NCBI GenBank assembly: GCA_937127445.1
Contig: CAKZLY010000002.1
Span: 1-64,000 of the forward strand
Source: Eximiradius sp.
GTDB lineage: Bacteria; Bacteroidota; Ignavibacteria; Kapaibacteriales; UBA2268
Length of the DNA stretch: 64,000 nucleotides
Direction of reading: 5' to 3'
This document shows positions 40,267 through 48,641 of the stretch, piece by piece. The notes below the pieces were generated by a model, which was not told the origin of the DNA, searched no databases, and saw only the letters and a program-made list of their open reading frames with translations. A program made the translations under genes and the position numbers. Positions within the stretch are counted from its first letter, which is position 1. Every line of letters starts with the position of its first letter.

Positions 40267-41055
40267 GTGAAGAAAATACTAATAATATTCATGATAGTTG
40301 CCTTAACCAACAGCAACTTATATTCAAACAATTTCTCTAATGATTGGAAAGAATTTAGGGAAGACTACCACCAATTATTTAGAAATGTTTCAAATACCAA
40401 GTTAAAAGATTTAGCAGCACCCTCTGCAATTGTCTTAAGTTCTTTGCTTGCAGCTCAATTCGATGAAGAAGTTCGAAATATTTTTAAATCTATTGATGAT
40501 AATAATTTCAATCAATTTCAAATAGTTGCTAATCAATTAGGAGAACCAATTTCTTTTTGTGTATTTCCTGGACTTGTATATGGCTCTGGCCATATCTTCA
40601 ACTCTAAAGCAATGAGAAAAACCGGCCGGCTTATGTACGAAAGCGTATTGCTAAATGGATTAATAACCGGAATATTAAAGACAACTCTTGGAAGAGCCAG
40701 ACCATATGTCGAATCAGGCAATTCACGTTTTGAGCATTTTACATACAAAGATGATAATTTCATGTCGATGCCATCTGGACATACTTCTATGGTGTTTGCG
40801 ATGGCAACAATATTATCGTATAGAAGCAGAAGTACATTATTATCGATAATATATTATGCTATGGCTGGTTCAACAGGAATGGCAAGAATTTATTTCGATA
40901 AACATTGGTTTTCAGATATAATTGCAGGCGCAATGATTGGAACAGCTTCATCATTGCTTATAATTAACGCTGAAAAAAGTAGAAAAAATAATATAGAAAC
41001 AACTGAAATACCTATTATTCAATTCAATATCACTATAGATAAAATTAAATTTTGA
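40267..41055 (+). CDS. Exported PAP2-family phosphatase
   Basis: A 262-residue protein with an N-terminal hydrophobic signal (residues 3-20). The three PAP2 motifs are present: KTTLGRARP, MPSGHTS and ARIYFDKHWFSD. The histidines of the second and third motifs are the catalytic pair. Family members hydrolyse membrane-linked diphosphates such as undecaprenyl-PP or phosphatidic acid, and the nearby cell-wall genes would suit an undecaprenyl-PP role, which is an inference. The start is GTG at 40267; no suitable ATG lies at the signal peptide start. Divergent from murE. Confidence 0.88.
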   Translation: MKKILIIFMIVALTNSNLYSNNFSNDWKEFREDYHQLFRNVSNTKLKDLAAPSAIVLSSLLAAQFDEEVRNIFKSIDDNNFNQFQIVANQLGEPISFCVFPGLVYGSGHIFNSKAMRKTGRLMYESVLLNGLITGILKTTLGRARPYVESGNSRFEHFTYKDDNFMSMPSGHTSMVFAMATILSYRSRSTLLSIIYYAMAGSTGMARIYFDKHWFSDIIAGAMIGTASSLLIINAEKSRKNNIETTEIPIIQFNITIDKIKF

Positions 41056-41101
41056 TAATATTATATCCAAACAAAGTTACAAATAAAATAAATAATTTAA
41101 A

Positions 41102-41428
41102 TTACCACTTAAGCAAATTAACTTCATCAACAAAAACGGTTTGTTTGAGTCTATATAGAGCAAGCACGATTGCAAGTCCAATAGCTGCTTCAGCAGCTGC
41201 AATAGCCATCACAAAGAAAACAAACAATTGGCCAAGTGTATCACCAAAATATATAGAGAATGAAACGAAAGTTAAATTGACAGAATTCAACATAATTTCA
41301 ATAGACATAAAGATAATGATAGCATTTCTACGAGTAAGAACACCAACAGCACCAATAACAAATAATATTGCCGAAAGCACTAAATAAAATTCCAAAGGTA
41401 TATTAGTGATTAGCATAATGTTCCTCAT
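41102..41428 (-). CDS. nuoK: NADH-quinone oxidoreductase subunit K
   Basis: A 108-residue membrane subunit of complex I with three helices. The two proton-path glutamates are conserved at E44 (FMSIEIMLN) and E80 (IAAAEAAIG), matching E36 and E72 of E. coli with a constant offset of eight. Its ATG overlaps the nuoJ stop (TAATG). Downstream lies the convergent PAP2 gene, so nuoL, nuoM and nuoN do not follow here. Confidence 0.94.
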   Translation of the reverse strand: MRNIMLITNIPLEFYLVLSAILFVIGAVGVLTRRNAIIIFMSIEIMLNSVNLTFVSFSIYFGDTLGQLFVFFVMAIAAAEAAIGLAIVLALYRLKQTVFVDEVNLLKW

Positions 41429-41937
41429 TACATTAGTTTTCGTTTTGCAAGTAACACAGCACCAATTATTGCAGCAGTTAGCAAAAGCCCAATGGCTTCG
41501 AACTGAACTATGTAGTTTGTAAACAACGAACGTCCAATGACTTGAACAGTTGTAAAATTCAAATTATGACTGGGGAAAGATGTAGGTTCTGGATGCAGAT
41601 TAATAAACGCATAGATAACAGCCAATCCAAAAGTACCTGCTAATACAATACCACCAAAATTATTAAATGTTATTTTCTTTTCAAAAGATTGATCTTTGCT
41701 TAAATTAAGAAGCATAATAACAAAGACAACAAGCACCATAATAGCACCAGCATAAACCAAAATTTGCATAACAGCAACAAATTGAGCATTAAGAGTAAGA
41801 TAAAGTCCTGCCAACATAAAAAAATGAACAACAAGCGCTATTGCCGACCGGATAGGATGTTTTGTTGAAATTGTTACAATTGCAGAAGCAACCGCAAGTA
41901 CAGACAATATAATAAAGAAAAAATAGCTTATATTCAT
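41428..41937 (-). CDS. nuoJ: NADH-quinone oxidoreductase subunit J
   Basis: A 169-residue membrane protein with five hydrophobic helices. The family block [23 protein letters not shown] (about residues 54-76), which contains the pi-bulge helix of complex I, is well conserved. The N-terminal [10 protein letters not shown] motif is also typical. It is the first gene of a nuoJ-nuoK pair. The upstream neighbour is the divergent citrate synthase, so nuoA-I are not linked here. Confidence 0.94.
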   Translation of the reverse strand: MNISYFFFIILSVLAVASAIVTISTKHPIRSAIALVVHFFMLAGLYLTLNAQFVAVMQILVYAGAIMVLVVFVIMLLNLSKDQSFEKKITFNNFGGIVLAGTFGLAVIYAFINLHPEPTSFPSHNLNFTTVQVIGRSLFTNYIVQFEAIGLLLTAAIIGAVLLAKRKLM

Positions 41938-42062
41938 TATTATTCATCAAAGATATCAAACAACTGTTAAAATACGAATTAGATAACGAAATGGCATAAT
42001 TATTATTTTTCTCTACTATACGTAAAAAATGGTTTAATAGTTGAAAAATCAATAAATATTGT

Positions 42063-42093
42063 TTTGAATAAAAAGAAAAATTCTTTAAATTAA
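42063..42093 (+). promoter_or_regulatory. Possible gltA promoter
   Basis: TTTG (42063-42066), 19 bases, TAAATTAA (42086-42093): six of eight positions of the -7 consensus. Upstream of the citrate synthase start at 42151. A weak prediction. Confidence 0.3.
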
Positions 42094-42150
42094 GGTAGCA
42101 TCTATTTTTTTCAACATTATTAAATTGTTTCCAAATTTTAAGGTATTTCT

Positions 42151-43431
42151 ATGTCCATATTAAAACAAAGACTTGGTGAAATTCTACCAAAACAGGTAGA
42201 AGAAATCAGACAATTTTTAAACGAGTACGGAGATAGAATTGTCTCCGATGTTAAGTTAGCACAGGTATATGGTGGACTGCGAGGAGTAAAGGCATTAGTT
42301 TGCGATACCTCAGAAGTTCCACCAGACAAGGGTCTTATAATACGCGGGATACCACTGAAAGACTTAGTTGATAAGCTTCCGGAAGAAGTATTTTGGTTGT
42401 TACTCACAGGTGAAATGCCAAATGATACTGAATTACGCGATTTGCAGAACGAATTATTAGCACGTCAGAGAGTTCCAGACTACGTTTGGAAAGTAATTGA
42501 CTCAATGCCAGAAAATTCTCACCCAATGGCAATGTTCAATACCGCAATTCTTGTAATGGAGATTGAATCTGAATTTGCAAGAAGATATTCAGAAGGATTG
42601 CCAAAATCAGAGTATTGGATACCTACACTGGAAGATGCTCTAAATATTATTGCTAAACTTCCTTCAATCGCTGCTTACGTTTATAGAAAGAGATTTAATA
42701 AAGGACCACGTATTGAACCAGCCAATGATTTAGATTGGGCGGCTAATTATGCTTATATGCTCGGAATTGATGACCCCAACGGTGAATTCCGTCAATTAAT
42801 ACGATTATATTTAACGTTGCATTGCGACCACGAAGGTGGAAACGTCTCGTCTTTCTCTGCTGCTACTATTAATTCTGGACTGTCTGATTTGTATTATGCA
42901 CTATCAGGAGGTTTAAACGGGCTTGCCGGACCGCTTCACGGGCTTGCAAATCAAGAGTGCCTGGCTTGGGTACTTGATACAATGGGAAAATTTGGTGGAG
43001 CACCTACCGAAGAACAACTTGAAAAGTATGCTTGGGATACATTAAATTCAGGGAAAGTTATCCCTGGCTATGGTCACGCTGTATTGAGAATAACCGACCC
43101 AAGATTTGAAGCCTTTTTGGAATTTGGCAAAAAGTATATGCCAAACGATCCCGTATTTAAAACAGTTGCAAGAGTATTCAACGTTGTTCCAAATGTTTTA
43201 TCACAAGTTAAAAAGATTAAGGATCCATGGCCAAACGTTGACGCAGGTTCAGGTGCGTTACTATATCACTATGGAATACAGGAATTTAGCTATTACACTG
43301 TTCTGTTTGCTGTATCCCGTGCTTTGGGTATTTGTGCGCAGAATATTATTGCTCGTGCTTATGGTTTGCCAATTATCAGACCAAAATCACTTCCTACTGC
43401 TAAATTTAAAGAAATCATTGAAAAACAGTAA
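42151..43431 (+). CDS. gltA: Citrate synthase, eukaryote-like type
   Basis: A 426-residue citrate (Si)-synthase that condenses oxaloacetate with acetyl-CoA. The catalytic triad maps by motif to pig heart enzyme: H263 in PLHGLANQE, H309 in PGYGHAVLR and D364 in NVDAGSG. HCDHEGGN (224-231) is also conserved. The sequence and length follow the mitochondrial type, not the NADH-sensitive GltA of Proteobacteria. AAGG upstream of the ATG is a plausible ribosome-binding site. It is monocistronic, ending in a strong hairpin. Confidence 0.95.
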   Translation: MSILKQRLGEILPKQVEEIRQFLNEYGDRIVSDVKLAQVYGGLRGVKALVCDTSEVPPDKGLIIRGIPLKDLVDKLPEEVFWLLLTGEMPNDTELRDLQNELLARQRVPDYVWKVIDSMPENSHPMAMFNTAILVMEIESEFARRYSEGLPKSEYWIPTLEDALNIIAKLPSIAAYVYRKRFNKGPRIEPANDLDWAANYAYMLGIDDPNGEFRQLIRLYLTLHCDHEGGNVSSFSAATINSGLSDLYYALSGGLNGLAGPLHGLANQECLAWVLDTMGKFGGAPTEEQLEKYAWDTLNSGKVIPGYGHAVLRITDPRFEAFLEFGKKYMPNDPVFKTVARVFNVVPNVLSQVKKIKDPWPNVDAGSGALLYHYGIQEFSYYTVLFAVSRALGICAQNIIARAYGLPIIRPKSLPTAKFKEIIEKQ

Positions 43432-43452
43432 TTTATGCTTGATAAAAAACAC

Positions 43453-43485
43453 AAGAGCCGCTTCTCGAAAACAAAGCGGCTCTTT
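43453..43485. terminator. Bidirectional terminator between gltA and nusB
   Basis: AAGAGCCGCTT (43453-43463), ten-base loop, AAGCGGCTCTT (43474-43484). A short T run follows on the plus strand and GTGTTTTTT follows on the minus strand, so it can serve both convergent genes. Confidence 0.85.
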
Positions 43486-43513
43486 CATATTTAATACTTA
43501 CAAATAATCACTT

Positions 43514-44098
43514 CTACTTTTCTAATAATCCTTTTCCACTTTTCTTTATCTTGCCTTGTCCTTTAAGTTTCTTTCTAAAATTATCAAGCAAACCGTTAAT
43601 AAAAATGTTGCTTTTATCAGTTGAATAATTTTTGGAAATTTCAATAATTTCATTAATTGTAACTTTTTCCGGAATTTCTGGAAAATAAATAAATTCGGCA
43701 AGAGCCATATTAATGAGAATTCTATCTATAAGAGCAATTCTCTCTATTTCCCAGTGACGAACTTCTTCTTTAATTAGATTAATTGTAAAATCTTTCAATT
43801 CAATTGAAGCATTAATTAGGCTTTTAGCAAAATTAATATTATCTTCTTTCCAGAGAATTGGAATATCAGATTCTAATTCAATAATTTGCTCTTGTTTAAG
43901 AAGAACACCCTGTGGTGGATTAGCAGGTTCAAATGTATAATCTCGATAGAAAATATTGGTAAAAAGAAAATCTAAATCACTTCCTGAAACTTCAAAAGCA
44001 ACCAAAATTTGCAAAACTTTTTCTCTAACAAGCCGTCGCGAACCAGTGATTTTTTTACTTTTGCTTAACGGATATAATTCAATTTCAGATAATAACAT
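43514..44098 (-). CDS. nusB: Transcription antitermination factor NusB
   Basis: A 194-residue NusB, which with NusE/S10 binds boxA RNA in rRNA transcripts. The typical core is at the ends: RRLVREKVLQILVAFEVSG near residue 22 and RHWEIERIALIDRILINMALAEF ... KVTINEIIEISKNYSTDKSNIFINGLLDNF at 120-180. It is longer than the usual 140 residues because of an insertion (about residues 45-110) and a lysine-rich tail that may aid RNA binding. Preceded on the same strand by maeB, but a 137-base gap with a dyad separates them. Confidence 0.9.
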   Translation of the reverse strand: MLLSEIELYPLSKSKKITGSRRLVREKVLQILVAFEVSGSDLDFLFTNIFYRDYTFEPANPPQGVLLKQEQIIELESDIPILWKEDNINFAKSLINASIELKDFTINLIKEEVRHWEIERIALIDRILINMALAEFIYFPEIPEKVTINEIIEISKNYSTDKSNIFINGLLDNFRKKLKGQGKIKKSGKGLLEK

Positions 44099-44141
44099 AT
44101 TTTAAAGAACGTTAGTATTATTATACTACAAAATTACAGAA

Positions 44142-44170
44142 ATATTATATAATTTCAAATTATATAATAT
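44142..44170. repeat. Perfect 14-base AT-only inverted repeat
   Basis: ATATTATATAATTT (44142-44155), single C, AAATTATATAATAT (44157-44170). An exact dyad of 29 bases lying 44 bases before the nusB start codon. It may be an operator-like site or a cruciform. Being only A/T, it is weak as a terminator. Confidence 0.6.
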
Positions 44171-44235
44171 AAGAATACCTCTTAAGAGCATATACTCCTA
44201 ATAGGTAACTTCGAAAAAAGATAAACCTTTAACTT

Positions 44236-46494
44236 TCATTCTTTATGAATAGCATCAGCTACTGCTATTGCAATTATATTGAAAATATCATCTACATCAG
44301 AACCACGCTGAAGTATATGAACAGAACGTTCCATACCAAGCAAAGCAGGACCGATTAGTCTCATACCGCCTATCTTTCCAAGCAGTTTATAAGCAATATT
44401 GCCCGCGTCAAGATTTGGGAAAATTAGAACATTTGCACCTGATTTCAGAATGCTAAATGGGAAAGTTTCACTAATGATATCAGGAGAGACTGCTGTATCT
44501 GCCTGCATTTCGCCATCAACTACTAATTCAGGTGATTTTTGGCGAATTATTTCCAAAGCTTTACGCATTTTTTCAGGCGATACACCATAAGCAGAACCGA
44601 AATTACTATAAGTGAGCAAAGCAACTTGCGGAATAATATCGAAATTAGCAGTAAAATCAGCAGTTGCAAGTGCTATATCGGCAATAGCTTCGGGAGTAGG
44701 ATCAATATTAAGTGTTGTGTCCGCGAGGAAAAAGGCTTTATTTTTAGATGAGACAATATAACAGCCACAAGCGTGGCTATACTTTGGATCTCTGCCAATT
44801 ATTTCAAGCGCTGGACGCACAGCATCTGGATAGTGAGTGCTAACACCTGTAACCATGGCATCAGCATCACCAAGATGAACCATCATAGCAGCGAAGTAAT
44901 TCCGACGAAAACGCAACCTATCAAAAGCTTCTTGCCGAATAATACCTTTCCTTTGACGCAAAGCTAAAAACTCATCAATATATTTATTAAGATCGTCAAA
45001 ATTCATCGGGTCAATAATTTGCATATCGGAAATATCAATTCCGTGTTCCTGTGCTACTTCTTCGATCACTTTTGGATTACCGAGAAGAATAGGTTTTGCT
45101 ATTTTTGAATCAATAGCATTCAGTGCTGCACGCATAATTTTTGGATTGTCACCTTCGGGCAGCACAACTGACTTTGGATTTTGACTTGCTCTTTTGAAAA
45201 TAGGGGTCATTATTACTTGTGCTCTTCCCATTCGAATATTTAGTTGACGCTTATATTCTTCGAAATCTTCAATTTTTTTGCGAGCAACTCCAGTATCCAT
45301 AGCAGCTTTAGCAACTGCCGGAGCAACCCACGTGAGGACTCGGGGATCAAATGGCTTTGGAATAATATATTCTCGCCCAAATTTCATTTCTTTTACACCG
45401 TAAGCACGTTTTACGCTGTCTGGCACTTCTTCTTTTGCAAGAGCAGCTAATGCATATGCAGCAGCGAGTTTCATTTCCTCATTAATCGCTTTGGAATGTA
45501 CATCCAATGCACCGCGAAAGATGAAAGGAAACCCAAGAACATTATTGACTTGATTTGGATAATCAGAGCGTCCTGTTGCCATAATAACATCCGACCGTGC
45601 TTCAAGAGCATCTTCATATGAAATCTCAGGGTCAGGATTTGCCATAGCAAAAATAATTGGGTTGTCCGCCATAGAACGCACCATGTCTTTTGTTACAACG
45701 TTCCCTTGTGATAGCCCTGCAAAAACATCTGCACCGACAAGAGCGTCTGCAAGAATACGAGCATCTGTTTCAACAGCAAACTCTTCCTTATAAGCATTCA
45801 TCCCTTTAGTTCTACCTTTATAAATCACTCCTTGTGAATCGCACATAATGATGTTTTCTTTCTTTACACCAAGTGAAACATAAAATTTTGCACAAGCGAT
45901 ACCAGAAGCACCAGCGCCATTGAACACAACTTTAACTTTATCAATTTTTTTATCAACAATTTCAAGAGCATTTAGCAAGGCAGCACCAGAAATAATCGCT
46001 GTCCCGTGTTGGTCGTCGTGAAAAACAGGTATATCAAGGCGCTTTTTCAGCTCTTCTTCTATTACAAAACATTCGGGTCCTTTTATATCTTCGAGATTAA
46101 TTCCACCAAAAGTCGGAGCAATTACTTCAATAACTCTTATTAATTCATCTACGTCTTTTGAAGCAAGTTCAATATCAAACACGTCAATATCAGCGAAAGA
46201 CTTAAAAAGAACTCCTTTTCCTTCCATAACAGGTTTCCCAGCAAGAGGGCCAATATCTCCGAGACCGAGCACAGCAGTACCATTGGAAATAACAGCAACA
46301 AGGTTACCTTTGGCAGTGTACTCGTAAACTAAACTTTCATCACGATAAATTTCGCGACAAGGTTCAGCCACACCTGGTGAATAAGCAAGGGATAAATCTC
46401 TTTGTGTAACACAAGGCTTTGTAGTAACAACTTCAATTTTGCCTTTACGCCCCATACTGTGGTACAGTAAGGCATCTTCTTTACGAATTTTCAT
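44236..46494 (-). CDS. maeB: NADP-dependent malic enzyme with phosphotransacetylase-like domain
   Basis: A 752-residue MaeB-type enzyme that decarboxylates malate to pyruvate with NADP. The malic domain (1-420) shows [32 protein letters not shown], the catalytic-region [10 protein letters not shown] and the NADP Rossmann motif [10 protein letters not shown]. The C-terminal 330 residues are a phosphate-acetyltransferase-like domain ([35 protein letters not shown]), which in MaeB is regulatory, binding acetyl-CoA, and not catalytic. AAGGTG precedes the start codon. It has its own predicted promoter. Confidence 0.95.
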   Translation of the reverse strand: MKIRKEDALLYHSMGRKGKIEVVTTKPCVTQRDLSLAYSPGVAEPCREIYRDESLVYEYTAKGNLVAVISNGTAVLGLGDIGPLAGKPVMEGKGVLFKSFADIDVFDIELASKDVDELIRVIEVIAPTFGGINLEDIKGPECFVIEEELKKRLDIPVFHDDQHGTAIISGAALLNALEIVDKKIDKVKVVFNGAGASGIACAKFYVSLGVKKENIIMCDSQGVIYKGRTKGMNAYKEEFAVETDARILADALVGADVFAGLSQGNVVTKDMVRSMADNPIIFAMANPDPEISYEDALEARSDVIMATGRSDYPNQVNNVLGFPFIFRGALDVHSKAINEEMKLAAAYALAALAKEEVPDSVKRAYGVKEMKFGREYIIPKPFDPRVLTWVAPAVAKAAMDTGVARKKIEDFEEYKRQLNIRMGRAQVIMTPIFKRASQNPKSVVLPEGDNPKIMRAALNAIDSKIAKPILLGNPKVIEEVAQEHGIDISDMQIIDPMNFDDLNKYIDEFLALRQRKGIIRQEAFDRLRFRRNYFAAMMVHLGDADAMVTGVSTHYPDAVRPALEIIGRDPKYSHACGCYIVSSKNKAFFLADTTLNIDPTPEAIADIALATADFTANFDIIPQVALLTYSNFGSAYGVSPEKMRKALEIIRQKSPELVVDGEMQADTAVSPDIISETFPFSILKSGANVLIFPNLDAGNIAYKLLGKIGGMRLIGPALLGMERSVHILQRGSDVDDIFNIIAIAVADAIHKE

Positions 46495-46533
46495 AGATTC
46501 ACCTTTTTGAAATGGAAATAACGAGAACTACTG

Positions 46534-46565
46534 CAAAAGTAATAATTAATTATTCTAAATACAAT
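46534..46565 (-). promoter_or_regulatory. Predicted maeB promoter
   Basis: On the minus strand ATTG (46565-46562), 20 bases, TACTTTTG (46541-46534). A full match to TAnnTTTG with the spacing seen at rex. It lies 40 bases from the maeB start. Confidence 0.55.
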
Positions 46566-46603
46566 ATTTTTTCTCGATTAATTTATATATTTATATTTTT
46601 TTG

Positions 46604-46611
46604 TAATTTTG
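46604..46611 (+). promoter_or_regulatory. Probable -7 box for the aminotransferase gene
   Basis: TAATTTTG, identical to the -7 boxes at 3975 and at rex, 29 bases before the ATG at 46641. No TTTG is found at the expected -33 position. Confidence 0.4.
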
Positions 46612-46640
46612 AAAGTATTTATTTGTAAAAGGGTATTTTT

Positions 46641-47795
46641 ATGGGCAAAATATTCAATGCTAATAGAATTTCTTCAATGACAACTTCGATATTTGCTACA
46701 ATGAGCAAACTTGCATTTGATTATAAAGCAACAAATTTAGGACAAGGTTTTCCTGATTTTGATGGACCACAATGGCTTATGGATGCTGCATATGAGGCAA
46801 TGAAGTCAGGGAAAAATCAATATGCACCAAGTTCAGGTATTTTTTCTCTGAAAAAAGCAATTATCGATTATCATAAAAAATATTACGATTTAGATTGGAC
46901 GCAGGATGAAGTAATTGTTACTGCTGGTGCAACGGAAGCCTTGTTCTCTACAATTATGGCATTCATCGAACCGGATGATGAAGTAATTATTTTCGAACCA
47001 TTTTATGATTCATATCTTGCTGATATTACTCTTGCAGGAGGACATCCTATTGCCATAACTCTGAAAAAACCTAATTTCTTATTTGATTTAGATGAACTTG
47101 CCTCTGCTATTACAGATAAAACAAAAATGATAATTGTTAACACACCTCACAATCCAACTGGCAAAATCTTTACAAAAGATGAACTAGAATATATAGCCTC
47201 ACTTGCAATTAAGTACGATTTGCTTGTTCTTACAGATGAAGTATATGAATTTTTAACATTCGATAATTCTACTCACATTCCAATGGCTTCAATTGAAGGA
47301 ATGAAAAAAAGGACAATTACAATTTCATCGACAGGCAAAACTTTTGGTATGACAGGTTGGAAAATCGGTTATGCAATTGCAAATGAAACTCTTGCTGCTG
47401 CTATTCAAAAGGTGCATCAGTGGACAACTTTTGCTGTTAATACTCCTGCTCAACACGCTATGGCTTATGCTTTTTCAAAATTGGACGATTATTTGCCTGA
47501 ATTTCGAAAGCTATATCAGGAGAAACGAAATTTAATATATAACGAATTGTTAAAAACTAAATTTATTCCACACAAACCGCTCGGAAGTTATTTCATAATG
47601 GTAGATATTCCATCCAATATTTTTACTGATGATGTTCACACTGCAATGAAGCTTGTCAAAGATTACGGAGTTGCGACAATTCCCCCTTCCGTGTTTTATA
47701 TAAAAAGCGAGGAAGGACAAACAATGTTAAGATTGTGCTTTGCTAAAGAAAACAGCACAATTATTGAAGGAATAAGCAAAATGGCGAAAGTATAA
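46641..47795 (+). CDS. Class I/II aminotransferase (methionine/kynurenine aminotransferase-like)
   Basis: A 384-residue PLP aminotransferase. Seen: LGQGFPDFDGP at the N-terminus, TAGATEALF, NTPHNPTGKIF, the PLP aspartate in LTDEVYEF, the Schiff-base lysine K233 in SSTGKTFGMTGWKIGY and a C-terminal substrate arginine (MLRLCFAK). The QGFPDFDGP opening resembles YbdL-type methionine aminotransferases and kynurenine aminotransferases, which act on methionine, aromatic residues or glutamine. The exact donor is not determinable. AAGGG lies eight bases before the ATG. Single-gene unit. Confidence 0.9.
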   Translation: MGKIFNANRISSMTTSIFATMSKLAFDYKATNLGQGFPDFDGPQWLMDAAYEAMKSGKNQYAPSSGIFSLKKAIIDYHKKYYDLDWTQDEVIVTAGATEALFSTIMAFIEPDDEVIIFEPFYDSYLADITLAGGHPIAITLKKPNFLFDLDELASAITDKTKMIIVNTPHNPTGKIFTKDELEYIASLAIKYDLLVLTDEVYEFLTFDNSTHIPMASIEGMKKRTITISSTGKTFGMTGWKIGYAIANETLAAAIQKVHQWTTFAVNTPAQHAMAYAFSKLDDYLPEFRKLYQEKRNLIYNELLKTKFIPHKPLGSYFIMVDIPSNIFTDDVHTAMKLVKDYGVATIPPSVFYIKSEEGQTMLRLCFAKENSTIIEGISKMAKV

Positions 47796-47869
47796 TTTGG
47801 TTTATTCTATTGATTTACTTATATTAACTATTATTTAATAGTTGAAAATGATTTTCATTTGGTAAACAA

Positions 47870-48598
47870 ATGAATGTTAAAGTTATTTTTAGAAATGCAT
47901 TTTTTGGTGCATTATTTTTGCTTTTTTCAATCAGTTGCAATTCTGGAAACACTAACGATTGTAGAAACAAGCCAAATCCATACAAATTACCATTAATACA
48001 ATGTATTTCAGATTACAATTCATTGGTGTTGCAAAATCCAAATATGGAATTAGTTGATTTAGAGGAATATATACCGAATATAAAATTAGATATACGATAT
48101 GCAACTGAAAACAATTTTACAGGCAAAATAATTTACACAACGGCTAAGGCTTATGCTCGCAAACCTGTTGCAATGGCTCTTAAACATCTTCAAGATTCAT
48201 TAAACAAATTAGGATTAGGGTTAAAAATATATGATGCATACAGACCTTATTTAGCAACTTTAAAATTTTATGAAGTTTATCCCGATAACAATTTTGTAGC
48301 AAATCCTAAATTTGGTTCCCGACACAATCGTGGATGTGCAATTGATTTAACTTTGATTAATTTATCAACAGGCAATGAAATTCCTATACCAACATCATTC
48401 GATGATTTTACAGAAAAAGCACACCCTGACTATCCGAATTTACCTGATGAAGTAATTAATAATCGCTCATTCCTTTTTAATATTTTGTCTCATTTCGGAT
48501 TTACTCATTACTTAACAGAATGGTGGCATTTCGACTACCAAGGCTGGGAAAATTATCCTTTGATGGATTTATCATTTGAGGAATTGAAAAAGAAATAA
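47870..48598 (+). CDS. VanX-like D-Ala-D-Ala dipeptidase lipoprotein
   Basis: A 242-residue M15D zinc dipeptidase. The N-terminus is a lipoprotein signal (lipobox SISC, C23), so the enzyme is predicted to sit in the periplasm or outer membrane. Zinc ligands by motif are H152 and D159 (SRHNRGCAID) and H220 (EWWHFDY), with E217 as base and R125 (DAYRP) for transition-state binding. Cleaving D-Ala-D-Ala released from peptidoglycan, as DdpX/PcgL do, is more likely than vancomycin resistance because no vanH or vanA lies nearby. Confidence 0.92.
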   Translation: MNVKVIFRNAFFGALFLLFSISCNSGNTNDCRNKPNPYKLPLIQCISDYNSLVLQNPNMELVDLEEYIPNIKLDIRYATENNFTGKIIYTTAKAYARKPVAMALKHLQDSLNKLGLGLKIYDAYRPYLATLKFYEVYPDNNFVANPKFGSRHNRGCAIDLTLINLSTGNEIPIPTSFDDFTEKAHPDYPNLPDEVINNRSFLFNILSHFGFTHYLTEWWHFDYQGWENYPLMDLSFEELKKK

Positions 48599-48641
48599 CC
48601 ATAATAGCAAACCAATAAATAACTACTCTGAAATATTAGTA

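Noticed and set aside
40200-40331. 44-codon N-terminal extension of murE with a hydrophobic segment
   Set aside because: It overlaps the start of the divergent PAP2 gene, has no MurE similarity, and ATG 40199 gives the standard MurE N-terminus.
47870-48598. Vancomycin resistance gene vanX
   Set aside because: It has the VanX fold but is a lipoprotein and stands without vanH, vanA or vanRS, so a cell-wall recycling role is more likely.
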